Positions 27,267 to 36,310 are shown, counted from the first letter of the stretch. The stretch is DNA of 64,000 nucleotides from an uncultured Lachnospiraceae bacterium (GCA_910585345.1 CAJUDS010000001.1:62001-126000), one strand, 5' to 3'. Numbers and translations are program-made. Notes: generated by a model from the sequence alone, not told the origin.

Positions 27267-27270
27267 GGAA

Positions 27271-27304
27271 TAATCGGTTAAGTAACCGGTTACTTAACCG
27301 ATTA
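27271..27304. promoter_or_regulatory. 34-bp perfect palindrome, likely double LacI operator
   Basis: The left half TAATCGGTTAAGTAACC is the exact reverse complement of the right half GGTTACTTAACCGATTA. Each half itself contains an imperfect palindrome (CGGTTAAGTAACCG and CGGTTACTTAACCG), so two adjacent repressor sites are suggested. It lies between the LacI gene and the importer operon. Confidence 0.8.
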
Positions 27305-27350
27305 TGCACTAAAAACAAAAGGGTAGAAAGAAAAGAAGGAGGAAAGAGGA

Positions 27351-28727
27351 ATGAAAAAGAAAGCTGCGCGAAAGGTCGCCGGTACGGTGCTTTTAACCGT
27401 ATTGACGGCAGCTGCTCTGACCGGGTGCACATTCGGATTTGCCAGTGATCCGGATGATCCCAATGAAGTGCAAGAAGAAATCCCGATCGATATGTCGGTG
27501 GATACCTTTACTTATGATACTTCATTGAGCGGAACGAGTATTACACTTTTAAATTCAAAGGCGGAAATCCAGGTCGCTCTGGAAAAAATGAGTGCCGCTT
27601 ATGAAGAAAAATCGGGCGTCCATGTGGAAGTCATGCCGGTAACGGATGGGGATTCACCCTATACCAAGGTGGTAAGCCTTTATAATTCGGGCAATCCGCC
27701 AACACTGTCAATCCTCGATACGACGGATGTCATTGCCCTTGCGCAGGAGAAGGCTGCGGATCTGACAGACGAGCCATGGACTGCAGAGGCAGAAGGGTAT
27801 CTCACTTATGTAAACGGCAGAGTATACAGCTTACCGCTTTGTATCGAGGGAAGGGGTATCATTTACAATAAGGCAGTGATCGAAAATGCGCTGGGACGGG
27901 AATTTGACCCTTCTTCGGTCAAAACACAGCAGCAGTTTGTAAATCTTCTGGATGAACTGGTAAATGCCGGCGTGGAGAAACCGGTTTCACTGGCAAAGGA
28001 AGACTGGTCACTGGGAGCGCACCATCTGCAGTATATTTATGAGACTTATAACGGGACTTCGGAAGGGGCGCAGGAAATCATAGAGCAGGTGAAGGCGGGT
28101 ACGCTGGATATAGGAAGTTATACGAGGCTTTCAGAGTTTTTAGACATGTTTGATATTCTGAAAAAGTACAATGTGGCAAAAGGAGATCCGCTTGGCGCCG
28201 ATTATGACGAGATGGCAATTGATCTGGCGGACGGCAAGACTGCATTTTGGTTTAACGGCAACTGGGCGTGGCCGAACCTTGAGGAGGCAGGAGCGGAAAA
28301 TTCGGACGAATATGGATTTCTGCCGTATTTTCTCAATAATGACGAAGCGGATTTTGCAAACCGCCAGATACAGGCTTCCCCGTCAAAGCAGGTTATGCTG
28401 GATGGACAATATGCATCGGAAAAGCAGCAGGCGGCAGCAAAAGAATTTATGAATTGGATTGTATACAGTGAGATCGGGCAGCAGATGCTTGTCAAGACCT
28501 GTAATATCATCCCGCCGTTTCAAAATAATCCGTATGAACCGGCGGATCCGCTGAGCAGGGATATTTATGAAAAAGTCCATACAGGCGGTGCATTTAATGC
28601 TTCGGCGATCGTACCCAACGACCATTGGGCGGTGTTGGGAGCCGGTATGCAGAAATATATGGCAGACCGGAGCGACCGGACGGAATTAATGGAAACTATC
28701 AAAGCATATTGGGCGGAACAGAAATAA
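27351..28727 (+). CDS. ABC sugar importer, substrate-binding lipoprotein
   Basis: 458 residues. The signal ends in a lipobox (TAAALTGCT), so the protein is lipid-anchored at Cys 26 or so. The rest resembles family 1 extracellular solute-binding proteins (MalE-like), with LDTTDVIALAQEKAADLTDE and an FWFNGNWAWPNLEEAG ligand-cleft segment. AAGGAGG precedes the ATG. First gene of the operon facing the LacI operator; the GH32 enzyme at the end suggests sucrose or fructo-oligosaccharides as ligand. Confidence 0.92.
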   Translation: MKKKAARKVAGTVLLTVLTAAALTGCTFGFASDPDDPNEVQEEIPIDMSVDTFTYDTSLSGTSITLLNSKAEIQVALEKMSAAYEEKSGVHVEVMPVTDGDSPYTKVVSLYNSGNPPTLSILDTTDVIALAQEKAADLTDEPWTAEAEGYLTYVNGRVYSLPLCIEGRGIIYNKAVIENALGREFDPSSVKTQQQFVNLLDELVNAGVEKPVSLAKEDWSLGAHHLQYIYETYNGTSEGAQEIIEQVKAGTLDIGSYTRLSEFLDMFDILKKYNVAKGDPLGADYDEMAIDLADGKTAFWFNGNWAWPNLEEAGAENSDEYGFLPYFLNNDEADFANRQIQASPSKQVMLDGQYASEKQQAAAKEFMNWIVYSEIGQQMLVKTCNIIPPFQNNPYEPADPLSRDIYEKVHTGGAFNASAIVPNDHWAVLGAGMQKYMADRSDRTELMETIKAYWAEQK

Positions 28728-28743
28728 GAAAGAGGAATGAAAT

Positions 28744-29616
28744 ATGAGATCAAAAAATAACGGAAAAGATTTCTGCATATTTGCACTGCCGGGGATGTTT
28801 TGTTTCTTTGCGGTTGTCATTATACCGTTTTTATACGGCGTATATTTAACGCTGACGGACTGGGACGGAGTGGCAAAGACAAAGAACTTTATCGGGCTTA
28901 CAAATTTTGCGGGCGTTATACGTGACGGGCAGTTTTGGAATTCCCTGCTCCTTACGTTTCAGTATGTGATTGTAGTTGTGGTTCTTGTAAATGTAATCGC
29001 ATTTGGCATTGCTTATCTTTTAACAAGAGGCATCAAAGGGCAGAATTTCTTTCGGGCAGGATTTTTTACGCCGAATCTGATCGGCGGCATCGTACTCGGG
29101 TATATCTGGCAGTTCGTATTTTCCAGAGCATTTGTAAGCATCGGCGAATCGACAAAATGGAGCCTGTTTGAGATTTCATGGCTCTCCACGCCGGGCAAAG
29201 CGTTCGCAGCGCTGGTCATGGTATCCGTGTGGCAGCTCGCAGGATATATGATACTGATCTATGTGGCCGGATTTATGGGCCTGAGCGAGGATGTCATGGA
29301 AGCCGCAAGCATCGACGGCGCTTCCGGGTGGAGAAAGATGGTAAATATTGTGTTGCCGCTTATGATGTCTTCGATTACGATCTGTCTGTTCCTTACGCTG
29401 TCCAGAGCATTTATGGTTTATGATGTAAACCTTTCCCTGACGGCGGGAGGTCCTTACGGTACGACTGAAATGGCGGCAATGCACGTGTATGAGAAGGCTT
29501 TCACTTCCAGAGCGTTCGGCGTAGGACAGGCGGAAGCGCTGATTCTGTTTATCGTTGTCGCGTGCATCAGCGGTCTTCAGGTATATTTCACGAAAAAACA
29601 GGAGGTTGAGGCATAA
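28744..29616 (+). CDS. ABC sugar importer permease (MalF-like)
   Basis: A 290-residue inner-membrane protein with about six hydrophobic segments and the EAA loop EAASIDGASGWRKMVNIVLPLM that contacts the ATPase. The N-terminus (FCIFALPGMFCFFAVVIIPFLYGVYLTLTDWDG) is typical of carbohydrate permeases of the CUT1 type. Its stop TAA overlaps the ATG of the second permease. Confidence 0.93.
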   Translation: MRSKNNGKDFCIFALPGMFCFFAVVIIPFLYGVYLTLTDWDGVAKTKNFIGLTNFAGVIRDGQFWNSLLLTFQYVIVVVVLVNVIAFGIAYLLTRGIKGQNFFRAGFFTPNLIGGIVLGYIWQFVFSRAFVSIGESTKWSLFEISWLSTPGKAFAALVMVSVWQLAGYMILIYVAGFMGLSEDVMEAASIDGASGWRKMVNIVLPLMMSSITICLFLTLSRAFMVYDVNLSLTAGGPYGTTEMAAMHVYEKAFTSRAFGVGQAEALILFIVVACISGLQVYFTKKQEVEA

Positions 29617-30476
29617 TGAAACAGACGACAGTTGGCGGAAATAAAAGAAAAGCAATGAATCTACTGGCAATAGCCGTGCTGGTTATCATTTTTATGGCAT
29701 TTATGTTCCCGTTCCTGATGGTGGTGATCAATTCTCTGAAGCAGAAAAGGGATATTATCAAGAGTCCGTTTTCCTGGCTGTTTACGATCAAAGGTCTGTC
29801 CTTTGACAATTTTGTCAAAGCCTTTGTGCAGATGGATTTTCTGAACGCTTTCAAAAATTCCCTGATCGTAACAGCGCTTTCCACTCTCGTTGTCACATTG
29901 TTTGCAACGATGCTGGCATATTATATTGTCCGCAATAAAAATAAGATTTCCAGCTTCACATTTGCTCTGATGGTGGCATCGATGATCATACCGTTTCAGG
30001 CGATCATGATCCCGCTTGTGAGTATTTACGGCGGTACATTAAATGTGCTCAACCACAGGATTACACTGATTTTTATGCATACAGGATTTTCCATGGCCAT
30101 GTCGGTATTCATGTTCCATGGGTTTATTAAGGGAAATATCCCAATTGCTTTGGAAGAGGCAAGCTGTATCGACGGATGCAGCCATTTGCAGACATTTTTC
30201 CTGATTGTATTTCCATTGCTGAAACCAACGATTTCGACAATGGTGATCCTGAATTCACTGGCATTCTGGAATGACTTTCTGCTGCCGTCGCTCGTACTGA
30301 CAGATAAAAAGCTGTTGACACTGCCGCTGTCCACTTACAGTTTTTATGGGACATATTCCGCAGATTATGGTACGATTATGGCAGGACTTCTGCTGTGCGT
30401 TATGCCGATTCTGATTCTCTATATCGTGCTTCAGAAACAGATTATCGGAGGCGTTGTAGCAGGGGCAGTGAAATAA
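29616..30476 (+). CDS. ABC sugar importer permease (MalG-like)
   Basis: 286 residues, about six membrane segments, and the EAA-type loop EEASCIDGCSHLQTFFLIVFPLLKP. The start overlaps the preceding stop (TAATG). No ATPase gene occurs in the operon, so a shared MsmK-type ATPase encoded elsewhere must energise the pair, as is known for many Firmicutes CUT1 systems. Confidence 0.93.
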   Translation: MKQTTVGGNKRKAMNLLAIAVLVIIFMAFMFPFLMVVINSLKQKRDIIKSPFSWLFTIKGLSFDNFVKAFVQMDFLNAFKNSLIVTALSTLVVTLFATMLAYYIVRNKNKISSFTFALMVASMIIPFQAIMIPLVSIYGGTLNVLNHRITLIFMHTGFSMAMSVFMFHGFIKGNIPIALEEASCIDGCSHLQTFFLIVFPLLKPTISTMVILNSLAFWNDFLLPSLVLTDKKLLTLPLSTYSFYGTYSADYGTIMAGLLLCVMPILILYIVLQKQIIGGVVAGAVK

Positions 30477-30531
30477 GAAAATCCCGGATAATATCCGGAC
30501 AAGAGAGAATGGAGCAGGAGGCTGGCCAGAC

Positions 30532-31842
30532 ATGGACAAAGTACATTTAAAGGCGCCGGGAAACTGGATGAACGACCCGAATGGTTTTATTTACTATAAA
30601 GGAAAGTATCATTTGTTTTATCAGTATTTTCCCTATGCTCCTGTTTGGGGGACCATGCACTGGGGACATGCGGTAAGTGAAGATCTGGTAAATTGGGAGC
30701 ATAAAGGCGTTGCGGTCTTTCCTACAAAATATGAGGATCAGAACGGCTGTTTTTCCGGCAGCGCCGTAACGTATCAGGGAGAGTTGTATCTTTTTTACAC
30801 GGGAATCCACTATAACAGACCGGATCCTCACAATATACACCGGTGTCTGGACGATCAGTTTGACGCCTGCCAGATGCGGATCACTTCAAAGGATGGGGAG
30901 CAGTTTGACAATTTCAATGATAAGCGGATGGTGATCCCTCCGATTTCTGACAGAGAGATCGGTGACAGAGCGGATACGAGAGATCCGAAGGTGTGGCGCG
31001 GACGGGATGCCTGGTATATGGTTCTTGGCAGTAAGACGAAAGACGGCAGGGGAAAGCTGCTTTTCTATAAGAGTGCAGATCTGTCGGAATGGAAATTTGC
31101 AGGCAGTACATCAAAAAGCGGCCTTGGACGGATTTGGGAATGCCCGGACTATTTTGAGACAGAGGGCGGAGGTGTGCTCATGATGTCGCCCATGGGATTT
31201 CTTATGGACGGCAGAGAGCGGGAAGAGCAGACAATCTGCATGGCTGCGGATTTTGAGGAAGATACGTGCAGGATGGATATTTCGGATCAGTGGCAGTATA
31301 TGGACTACGGACTGGATCTGTACGCCTCGCAGAGTACGACGGACGAGGAGGGGAGGAGGGTTGTGCTTGCCTGGCTGCGGATGCCGGAGCCTGTGGACGG
31401 CGTCTGGTCGGGTATGTTCTGTATTCCGCGGGTGGTGGAAGTGGAGCGGGGACATATTTATTTCCGCGTGCACCCGAATGTGGAGAAGGCATATACAAAG
31501 AAAATCACTTCTCCGTTTGAAGCGGACGAAGCCGGCTACCGGGTGAGTCTGGATATGGAGGACGGGGAGACGGTAAATATCGGCGGCTACCGGGTCAGCC
31601 GCCGGGGAAGCCGGATCTGTGCCGACCGGAGCGAGGTTTTTGCCGCCTTCGCAGACTACCGGATGCGGTTTGAGACACCGGACGTAAAGGACGGATGGCG
31701 TCTTGATATCTATGTGGATCGTAATCTGATCGAATTGTTCGTAAACAATGGCGAGTATGTGATCAGCAATGCCGTATACGGGCTGGGCGGTGAGGTTCAT
31801 GGAACGGGCGGCGGTAATGTGGAAATGTATACAATAGAATAA
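30532..31842 (+). CDS. GH32 beta-fructosidase / sucrose-6-phosphate hydrolase-like
   Basis: 436 residues with no signal peptide, so intracellular. The GH32 nucleophile motif GNWMNDPNG has Asp at residue 15; the RDPK transition-state motif is TRDPKVWRG; the acid/base Glu is in IWECPDYFE. A C-terminal beta-sandwich follows (IYVDRNLIELFVNNGEYVISNAVY). It would split sucrose, kestose or short fructans taken up by the ABC importer encoded upstream. AGGAGG lies about nine bases before the ATG. Non-phosphorylated substrates are more likely, since the importer is ABC rather than PTS. Confidence 0.92.
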   Translation: MDKVHLKAPGNWMNDPNGFIYYKGKYHLFYQYFPYAPVWGTMHWGHAVSEDLVNWEHKGVAVFPTKYEDQNGCFSGSAVTYQGELYLFYTGIHYNRPDPHNIHRCLDDQFDACQMRITSKDGEQFDNFNDKRMVIPPISDREIGDRADTRDPKVWRGRDAWYMVLGSKTKDGRGKLLFYKSADLSEWKFAGSTSKSGLGRIWECPDYFETEGGGVLMMSPMGFLMDGREREEQTICMAADFEEDTCRMDISDQWQYMDYGLDLYASQSTTDEEGRRVVLAWLRMPEPVDGVWSGMFCIPRVVEVERGHIYFRVHPNVEKAYTKKITSPFEADEAGYRVSLDMEDGETVNIGGYRVSRRGSRICADRSEVFAAFADYRMRFETPDVKDGWRLDIYVDRNLIELFVNNGEYVISNAVYGLGGEVHGTGGGNVEMYTIE

Positions 31843-32074
31843 AGGGATCACAACACGGACAAACGCGCGGGTGAAAGATGGTGAACATTTGCGTGACAAC
31901 TATGGCAAGGCGTTCCGCCACAGGATTGTACAGTTTCCGTATCCGTTCCGGCCTGCGGATATCGTATTTTCTGCCCTGCGTACGAACAGAAATTTATGCC
32001 TGGCAGCGGTCAGGAAAACCGATTCTGAATGTTCATAAAATGTTCCTTCCTGTGTTTGTCCTGAGGATACCGAC

Positions 32075-32174
32075 CACGGAAACCAATTTTTCGTCTTTCG
32101 GCACAAATAGATGGATTCGTGTTCCAGGTTACGGATATAAGAATCTCTAAGTGTCCTGAAAATGCAGCGGAATT
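32075..32174 (+). repeat. Dispersed 100-bp repeat, copy 2
   Basis: Gap-free partner of 18128-18227 with 95 of 100 identical bases; sequence identity stops at both ends. The substitutions change any reading frame at non-silent positions, so selection for a protein is not indicated. Confidence 0.85.
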
Positions 32175-32186
32175 TTTAACGCAGGC

Positions 32187-32222
32187 GGCCTTCACGTGCC
32201 GTCCGGGCACGAGCGGCCTTTT
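32187..32222 (+). terminator. Candidate terminator of the sugar operon
   Basis: An inner stem CGTGCC/GGCACG and an outer GGCC/GGCC pair are followed by TTTT. It is about 345 bases after the GH32 stop, and the first terminator-like structure after it. Confidence 0.55.
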
Positions 32223-32257
32223 CCGGACCTCCCTGTCCGGAAACTGCTGACAGAGGG

Positions 32258-32342
32258 CAGAACACTAAGAGCTTCTACTATCCTTCACAATGGAACGCTC
32301 ATCAATCTATTTGTGCCAGTGAGCGCAAAATTGATTTCCGTG
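32258..32342 (-). repeat. Dispersed repeat, copy 3 (diverged, inverted)
   Basis: On the minus strand the blocks CACGGAAATCAATTTT and GGCACAAATAGATTGAT are exact and at the same spacing as in copy 1, and the tail TCTTAGTGTTCTG matches CTCTAAGTGTCCTG with changes. The nine bases between the two exact blocks differ fully. Confidence 0.7.
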
Positions 32343-32351
32343 GATACCGAC

Positions 32352-32380
32352 AGAGATTCTTGCTTCCAGGAATCTCTTTT
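32352..32380 (+). terminator. Hairpin with short T tract before the RluF-like gene
   Basis: AGAGATTC and GAATCTCT form an eight-base stem around ten bases, followed by TTTT. It may shield the downstream gene from read-through, or form part of its leader. Confidence 0.5.
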
Positions 32381-32459
32381 GTTATTATGGGTATAAATGA
32401 TAACGGGAGTTTTTGACACCTGGGATCAGGACGGTGAAGAAAGGCGGGAAAAGGAAAAG

Positions 32460-33185
32460 ATGGAAGAAGTGCGTTTGAATAAATATCTGGCCCAGTGCGG
32501 CATTTGTTCCAGAAGGGACGCGGACCGGATGATTGCATCCGGCAGAGTGAGGGTGAACGGCAGTGTGGCGGACATGGGGGTACGGGTAAAGGATACGGAT
32601 GAAGTGGCTGTGGATGGAAAGGCAGTTGCCGGGAAAGACGAGAAAGTGGTGCTTGCATATTATAAACCGGCAGGCGTTACGTGCACGGAAAAGGATAAAT
32701 TTGCGGACCGTATCGTGACGGAGGAAATCGGCTATCCGGTGCGTGTCACTTATGCGGGCAGACTGGATAAGGATTCGGAGGGACTGCTTTTGCTGAGCAA
32801 TGACGGTGATTTGATTCAGCGGGTGATGAAAGGGTCAGCCATGCATGAGAAGGAATATGTGGTGAAGACGAAGCAGGAAGTAACGGAAGCATTTTTACAG
32901 AGGATGGCAGCGGGCATTTACCTGCGGGAACTGGATGTAAGAACGCGTCCCTGCCAGGTGGAGCAGAAGGGAAAATATACCTTTCGGATTGTACTGACGC
33001 AGGGGCTCAACAGGCAGATTCGGAGGATGTGCAGAGAATGCTCCGTGGACGTTGTCTCGTTGAAGCGGGTGCGGGTTTTGAATATCACGCTGGATGGATT
33101 AAGGCCGGGAGAGTACCGGATCATAAGCGGAGAAGAAAGAGCGGCGCTATACAGGGCCGCGGAAACGGCAGGAAAGAGCAGATGA
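32460..33185 (+). CDS. RsuA/RluB/RluF family rRNA pseudouridine synthase
   Basis: 241 residues. An N-terminal S4 domain (VRLNKYLAQCGICSRRDADRMIASGRVRVNG) precedes the catalytic domain with the active-site Asp in AGRLDKDSEGLLLLSNDG and the C-terminal motif LTQGLNRQIRRMC. The short linker and motif set look closest to RluF, which modifies 23S rRNA, but RluB or RsuA cannot be excluded from sequence alone. The ATG at 32460 has AAGGA upstream. The stop overlaps the ligA start (ATGA). Confidence 0.9.
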   Translation: MEEVRLNKYLAQCGICSRRDADRMIASGRVRVNGSVADMGVRVKDTDEVAVDGKAVAGKDEKVVLAYYKPAGVTCTEKDKFADRIVTEEIGYPVRVTYAGRLDKDSEGLLLLSNDGDLIQRVMKGSAMHEKEYVVKTKQEVTEAFLQRMAAGIYLRELDVRTRPCQVEQKGKYTFRIVLTQGLNRQIRRMCRECSVDVVSLKRVRVLNITLDGLRPGEYRIISGEERAALYRAAETAGKSR

Positions 33186-35200
33186 AAGACCAAAGGCAAA
33201 TGCGGACCGGAGAGCCGGACCGGGTCGGCGAGATGAAGGAACTGGCAGAGAGACTGCGGGAGGCATCCAGGGCTTATTATGCCCAGGACCGGGAAATTAT
33301 GAGTAATCTGGAATATGACACCCTTTATGAACGCTTAGAACGGCTGGAAAAAGAGACGGGCATCGTACTGGCGGGCAGTCCTACGGTTCATGTAGGGTAT
33401 GAGGCGGTGGATGAGCTGCCTAAGGAACGACATGAAAGCCCTATGCTTTCCCTTGGAAAGACAAAGGAGCGGGAAGAGCTGAGAGCGTTTTTAAAGGGCG
33501 GTACGGCGCTCTTAAGCTGGAAACTGGACGGACTTACGGTAGTATTGCATTATCAGGGCGGAAAACTGGTCAAGGCGGTTACAAGAGGAAATGGGGAAAT
33601 CGGTGAAATTGTGACAGGAAATGCCCGGGTGTTTTGCAATCTTCCACTTCAGATTTCCTATCAGGGAGAGCTTACGCTGCGGGGGGAAGCGGTGATCACC
33701 TATTCTGACTTTGAAAAAATCAACAGGGAAATCGGCGAAGCGGATGCCAGATATAAAAATCCGCGCAACCTGTGCAGCGGTTCGGTACGACAATTGAACA
33801 ATGAGGTGACGGCAGGCAGGAGGGTCCGGTTTTTCGCCTTTGCCCTTGTGCGGGCGGATGGCGTAGATTTTGGAAATTCCAGGGAAAAACAGCTTTTGTT
33901 CCTGAAAGAACAGGGCTTTGACATCGTGGGTTACAAGAAAGTGACAGAAGATACGCTGCTGGAGGCGGTGTCATGGTTTGAGCATGAAACGGCGGACTAT
34001 GATGTGCCCTCGGACGGCCTGGTTTTAGCGTTGGATGATCTGGAATACAGCCGTTCTCTCGGCAGTACAGCTAAATTTCCGAGAGACTCGATTGCATTTA
34101 AATGGGCGGACGAACAGGCGGAAACGACTTTAAAAGAGGTGGAATGGAGCGCCAGCCGTACCGGACTGATTAATCCGGTGGCCGTATTTGAGCCGGTCGA
34201 GCTGGAAGGCACGACAGTCAGCCGGGCTTCCGTGCATAATGTAAGCATTGTAAAATCACTGCAATTGGGGATTGGTGACAGAATAACGGTATACAAGGCC
34301 AATATGATCATTCCCCAGATTGCCGGGAATCTGACCAAAAGCGGCAGCGTTTTGCCGCCCGCACACTGTCCGGTCTGCGGCGGGGAAACAAGGATTCAGA
34401 AAATAAATGAGGTCGAATCTCTTTACTGTCTCAATCCTGACTGCCAGGCGAAAAAAATCAAATCCTTTACCCTGTTTGTCAGCAGAGACGCTATGAGCAT
34501 TGACGGACTTTCTGAGGCGACGCTTGAAAAGTTCATCAGTAGAGGCTTCATCCATCATTATGCGGATATTTTTCATTTGGATGCGCACCGTGAAGCTATT
34601 ATAGAAATGGAAGGATTCGGAGAAAAATCATACCAAAATCTGCTTGCCGCCATAGAAGCGGCCAGGCATACGACACTGCCGCGGCTGATCTACAGCCTGG
34701 GAATTGCCAATATCGGCCTGGCAAACGCTAAAGTGCTATGCCGGGAGTTTGCGTATGACCTGGGACGGATGATGGAGGCAAAGACGGAGGAGCTGAGCGC
34801 AGCGGACGGAATCGGCGAAGTGATTGCCGCCGCTTTCTGCCGGTATTTTGCAGAAGAGAACAATAAAAGAGAAGTGGAACTGCTGCTTCCAGAGCTGGAT
34901 ATTGCGGTGGAGGATATAACGGAGGAAGTATCTGCGCTGCAGGGAAAATCCTTTGTCGTAACAGGTAGTCTGCAACTGTTTGCCAACAGAAATGCGCTGA
35001 AAGAGGAAATTGAAAAAAAGGGCGGCAAAGTGACGGGCAGCGTGACTACTAAAACAGCCGCCCTGATTAACAACGACACGACTTCTGCTTCCGCCAAAAA
35101 CAAGAAAGCGAAAGAACTCGGCATTCCTGTTATTTCGGAAGAAGAGTTTGTGAGCCGGTATCTGCAGGATAGAACGGATGCGGAAATGGCGCCATTCTGA
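33182..35200 (+). CDS. ligA: NAD-dependent DNA ligase
   Basis: 672 residues sealing nicks with NAD as AMP donor. The adenylation lysine is Lys114 in SWKLDG; motif III-type residues are in TLRGEAVITYSDFEKIN; a zinc finger is seen in CPVCGG...YCLNPDCQAKK; helix-hairpin-helix repeats and a C-terminal BRCT domain (LQGKSFVVTGSLQLFANRNALKEEIEKKGG) follow. The usual RGDG...GEDVT element reads TRGNGEIGEIVTGN, a variant. The ATG at 33182 overlaps the upstream stop; ATG 33233 is an alternative. Nothing in the window shows whether it is the only LigA. Confidence 0.94.
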   Translation: MKDQRQMRTGEPDRVGEMKELAERLREASRAYYAQDREIMSNLEYDTLYERLERLEKETGIVLAGSPTVHVGYEAVDELPKERHESPMLSLGKTKEREELRAFLKGGTALLSWKLDGLTVVLHYQGGKLVKAVTRGNGEIGEIVTGNARVFCNLPLQISYQGELTLRGEAVITYSDFEKINREIGEADARYKNPRNLCSGSVRQLNNEVTAGRRVRFFAFALVRADGVDFGNSREKQLLFLKEQGFDIVGYKKVTEDTLLEAVSWFEHETADYDVPSDGLVLALDDLEYSRSLGSTAKFPRDSIAFKWADEQAETTLKEVEWSASRTGLINPVAVFEPVELEGTTVSRASVHNVSIVKSLQLGIGDRITVYKANMIIPQIAGNLTKSGSVLPPAHCPVCGGETRIQKINEVESLYCLNPDCQAKKIKSFTLFVSRDAMSIDGLSEATLEKFISRGFIHHYADIFHLDAHREAIIEMEGFGEKSYQNLLAAIEAARHTTLPRLIYSLGIANIGLANAKVLCREFAYDLGRMMEAKTEELSAADGIGEVIAAAFCRYFAEENNKREVELLLPELDIAVEDITEEVSALQGKSFVVTGSLQLFANRNALKEEIEKKGGKVTGSVTTKTAALINNDTTSASAKNKKAKELGIPVISEEEFVSRYLQDRTDAEMAPF

Positions 35201-35278
35201 GGCGGACCGTTTTCCGCGGCTGTCACACAAATGTTTACAATTTGTTCTTTCCTGCGTTTCCCCAGGCTGCGGCCGTAG

Positions 35279-35307
35279 TTGAAGTCTCCGGGAATCTGTG
35301 TTACAAT
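35279..35307 (+). promoter_or_regulatory. metA promoter
   Basis: TTGAAG (35279-35284) and TACAAT (35302-35307) with a 17-base spacer, 28 bases before the ATG. No SAM riboswitch fits between promoter and gene. Confidence 0.65.
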
Positions 35308-35334
35308 GCTGTCATTGCCAAAGGAGTAAATTTT

Positions 35335-36300
35335 ATGCCCATTAAAGTACAGAATGATCTTCCCGCCAAGGAGATATTGGAAAACGAAAATATATTTGTC
35401 ATGGATGAAAACAGATCGATTCACCAGGATATCCGTCTGCTGCAGATCTGTATATTGAATCTGATGCCGGTCAAACAGGACACGGAGCTGCAGCTTCTGC
35501 GTGCGCTTTCCAATACGCCGCTGCAGATCAATATTACGTTTATGAAAATGAACAGTCATGTGTCGCTGAATACATCCGTGACACATTTGAATAAATTTTA
35601 TAATACGTTTGATGCGTTAAAAAAGCAGAAATTCGACGGTATGATCATTACGGGTGCGCCTGTGGAACAGATTGCCTTTGAGAAAGTGGATTACTGGGAG
35701 GAACTGTGTGAAATCATGAGCTGGACAAAAGATCATGTGACTTCAACATTTCATATCTGCTGGGGCGCGCAGGCGGGGCTTTACTATCATTTTGGAATCC
35801 GTAAGCATCTGTTGGATGAAAAGCTCTTCGGCTTGTTTCCCCACAGGGTGAAAAACAGAAAAGTACCGCTGGTGCGCGGCTTTGATGATGTTTTTCTGGC
35901 GCCGCACAGCAGACACACGGCCGTATCCAACGAGGATATTTATGCCTGCAGAGAACTTATGGTGCTGGCGGAGTCAGAAAAGGCGGGGGTTTATCTGTGT
36001 ATGACGGAGGGTGGACGTCAGATTTTTGTAATGGGCCATCCGGAGTATGACAGGGTAACACTGCATAACGAATATATGCGGGATCGGGACAAAGGGCTGG
36101 AAATCGCGCTGCCGGAAAATTATTATACGGATGGGGACTGCAGTGTGCGCCCTAATCTGCAGTGGCGCGCACACTGCAATACGTTGTATTCAAACTGGCT
36201 GAATTACTATGTATACCAGGCGACGCCGTATGATCTGGATGCGATCGGGCCTGGCAGCGCGCAGGCCGAAAAAAGCGGCAGTCCTTCAAAAGGTATTTGA
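35335..36300 (+). CDS. metA: Homoserine O-acyltransferase MetA, predicted acetyl-CoA type
   Basis: 321 residues of the MetA/HTS family, activating homoserine for methionine synthesis. The catalytic Cys is in FHICWGAQAG, with the partner His/Glu region FVMGHPEYD. The acyl-donor position follows TGAP: here TGAPVEQI with Glu, which in characterised MetA proteins goes with acetyl-CoA, whereas Gly goes with succinyl-CoA. An acetyltransferase is therefore expected despite the usual succinyltransferase label. The ATG at 35335 is preceded by AAGGAG. It is slightly longer at the C-terminus than most. Confidence 0.93.
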   Translation: MPIKVQNDLPAKEILENENIFVMDENRSIHQDIRLLQICILNLMPVKQDTELQLLRALSNTPLQINITFMKMNSHVSLNTSVTHLNKFYNTFDALKKQKFDGMIITGAPVEQIAFEKVDYWEELCEIMSWTKDHVTSTFHICWGAQAGLYYHFGIRKHLLDEKLFGLFPHRVKNRKVPLVRGFDDVFLAPHSRHTAVSNEDIYACRELMVLAESEKAGVYLCMTEGGRQIFVMGHPEYDRVTLHNEYMRDRDKGLEIALPENYYTDGDCSVRPNLQWRAHCNTLYSNWLNYYVYQATPYDLDAIGPGSAQAEKSGSPSKGI

Positions 36301-36310
36301 AGAAAGGCTG

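Larger units (their letters stand above)
31843..32459. other. Repeat- and hairpin-rich intergenic region
   Basis: About 617 bases with no supported gene. It contains a short recurring motif near 32038-32062, repeat copy 2 (32075-32174), a terminator-like double stem (32187-32222), a nine-base perfect hairpin (32220-32243, TTTCCGGAC and GTCCGGAAA), an inverted diverged repeat copy 3 (32258-32342) and a further stem with a T tract (32352-32380). Open frames across it have no start signals or homology that I recognise. Confidence 0.65.

Noticed and set aside
31872..32040. Another frame reading VKDGEHLRDNYGKAFRHRIV before repeat copy 2
   Set aside because: Could be a remnant, but no start, no family recognised, and it lies in repeat-derived DNA.
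31878..32150. 90-codon frame in the intergenic region after GH32
   Set aside because: Ends in the same repeat-derived peptide; no ribosome binding site; composition unlike neighbours.
35201..35334. SAM riboswitch or T-box before metA
   Set aside because: The 134-base gap is filled by the recurring motif and the promoter, and no S-box or T-box core is visible.
36209..36310. Upstream ATG starts for the macrodomain gene inside metA
   Set aside because: They would overlap metA by about 90 bases, add an Arg-rich stretch absent from the family, and have no ribosome binding site.
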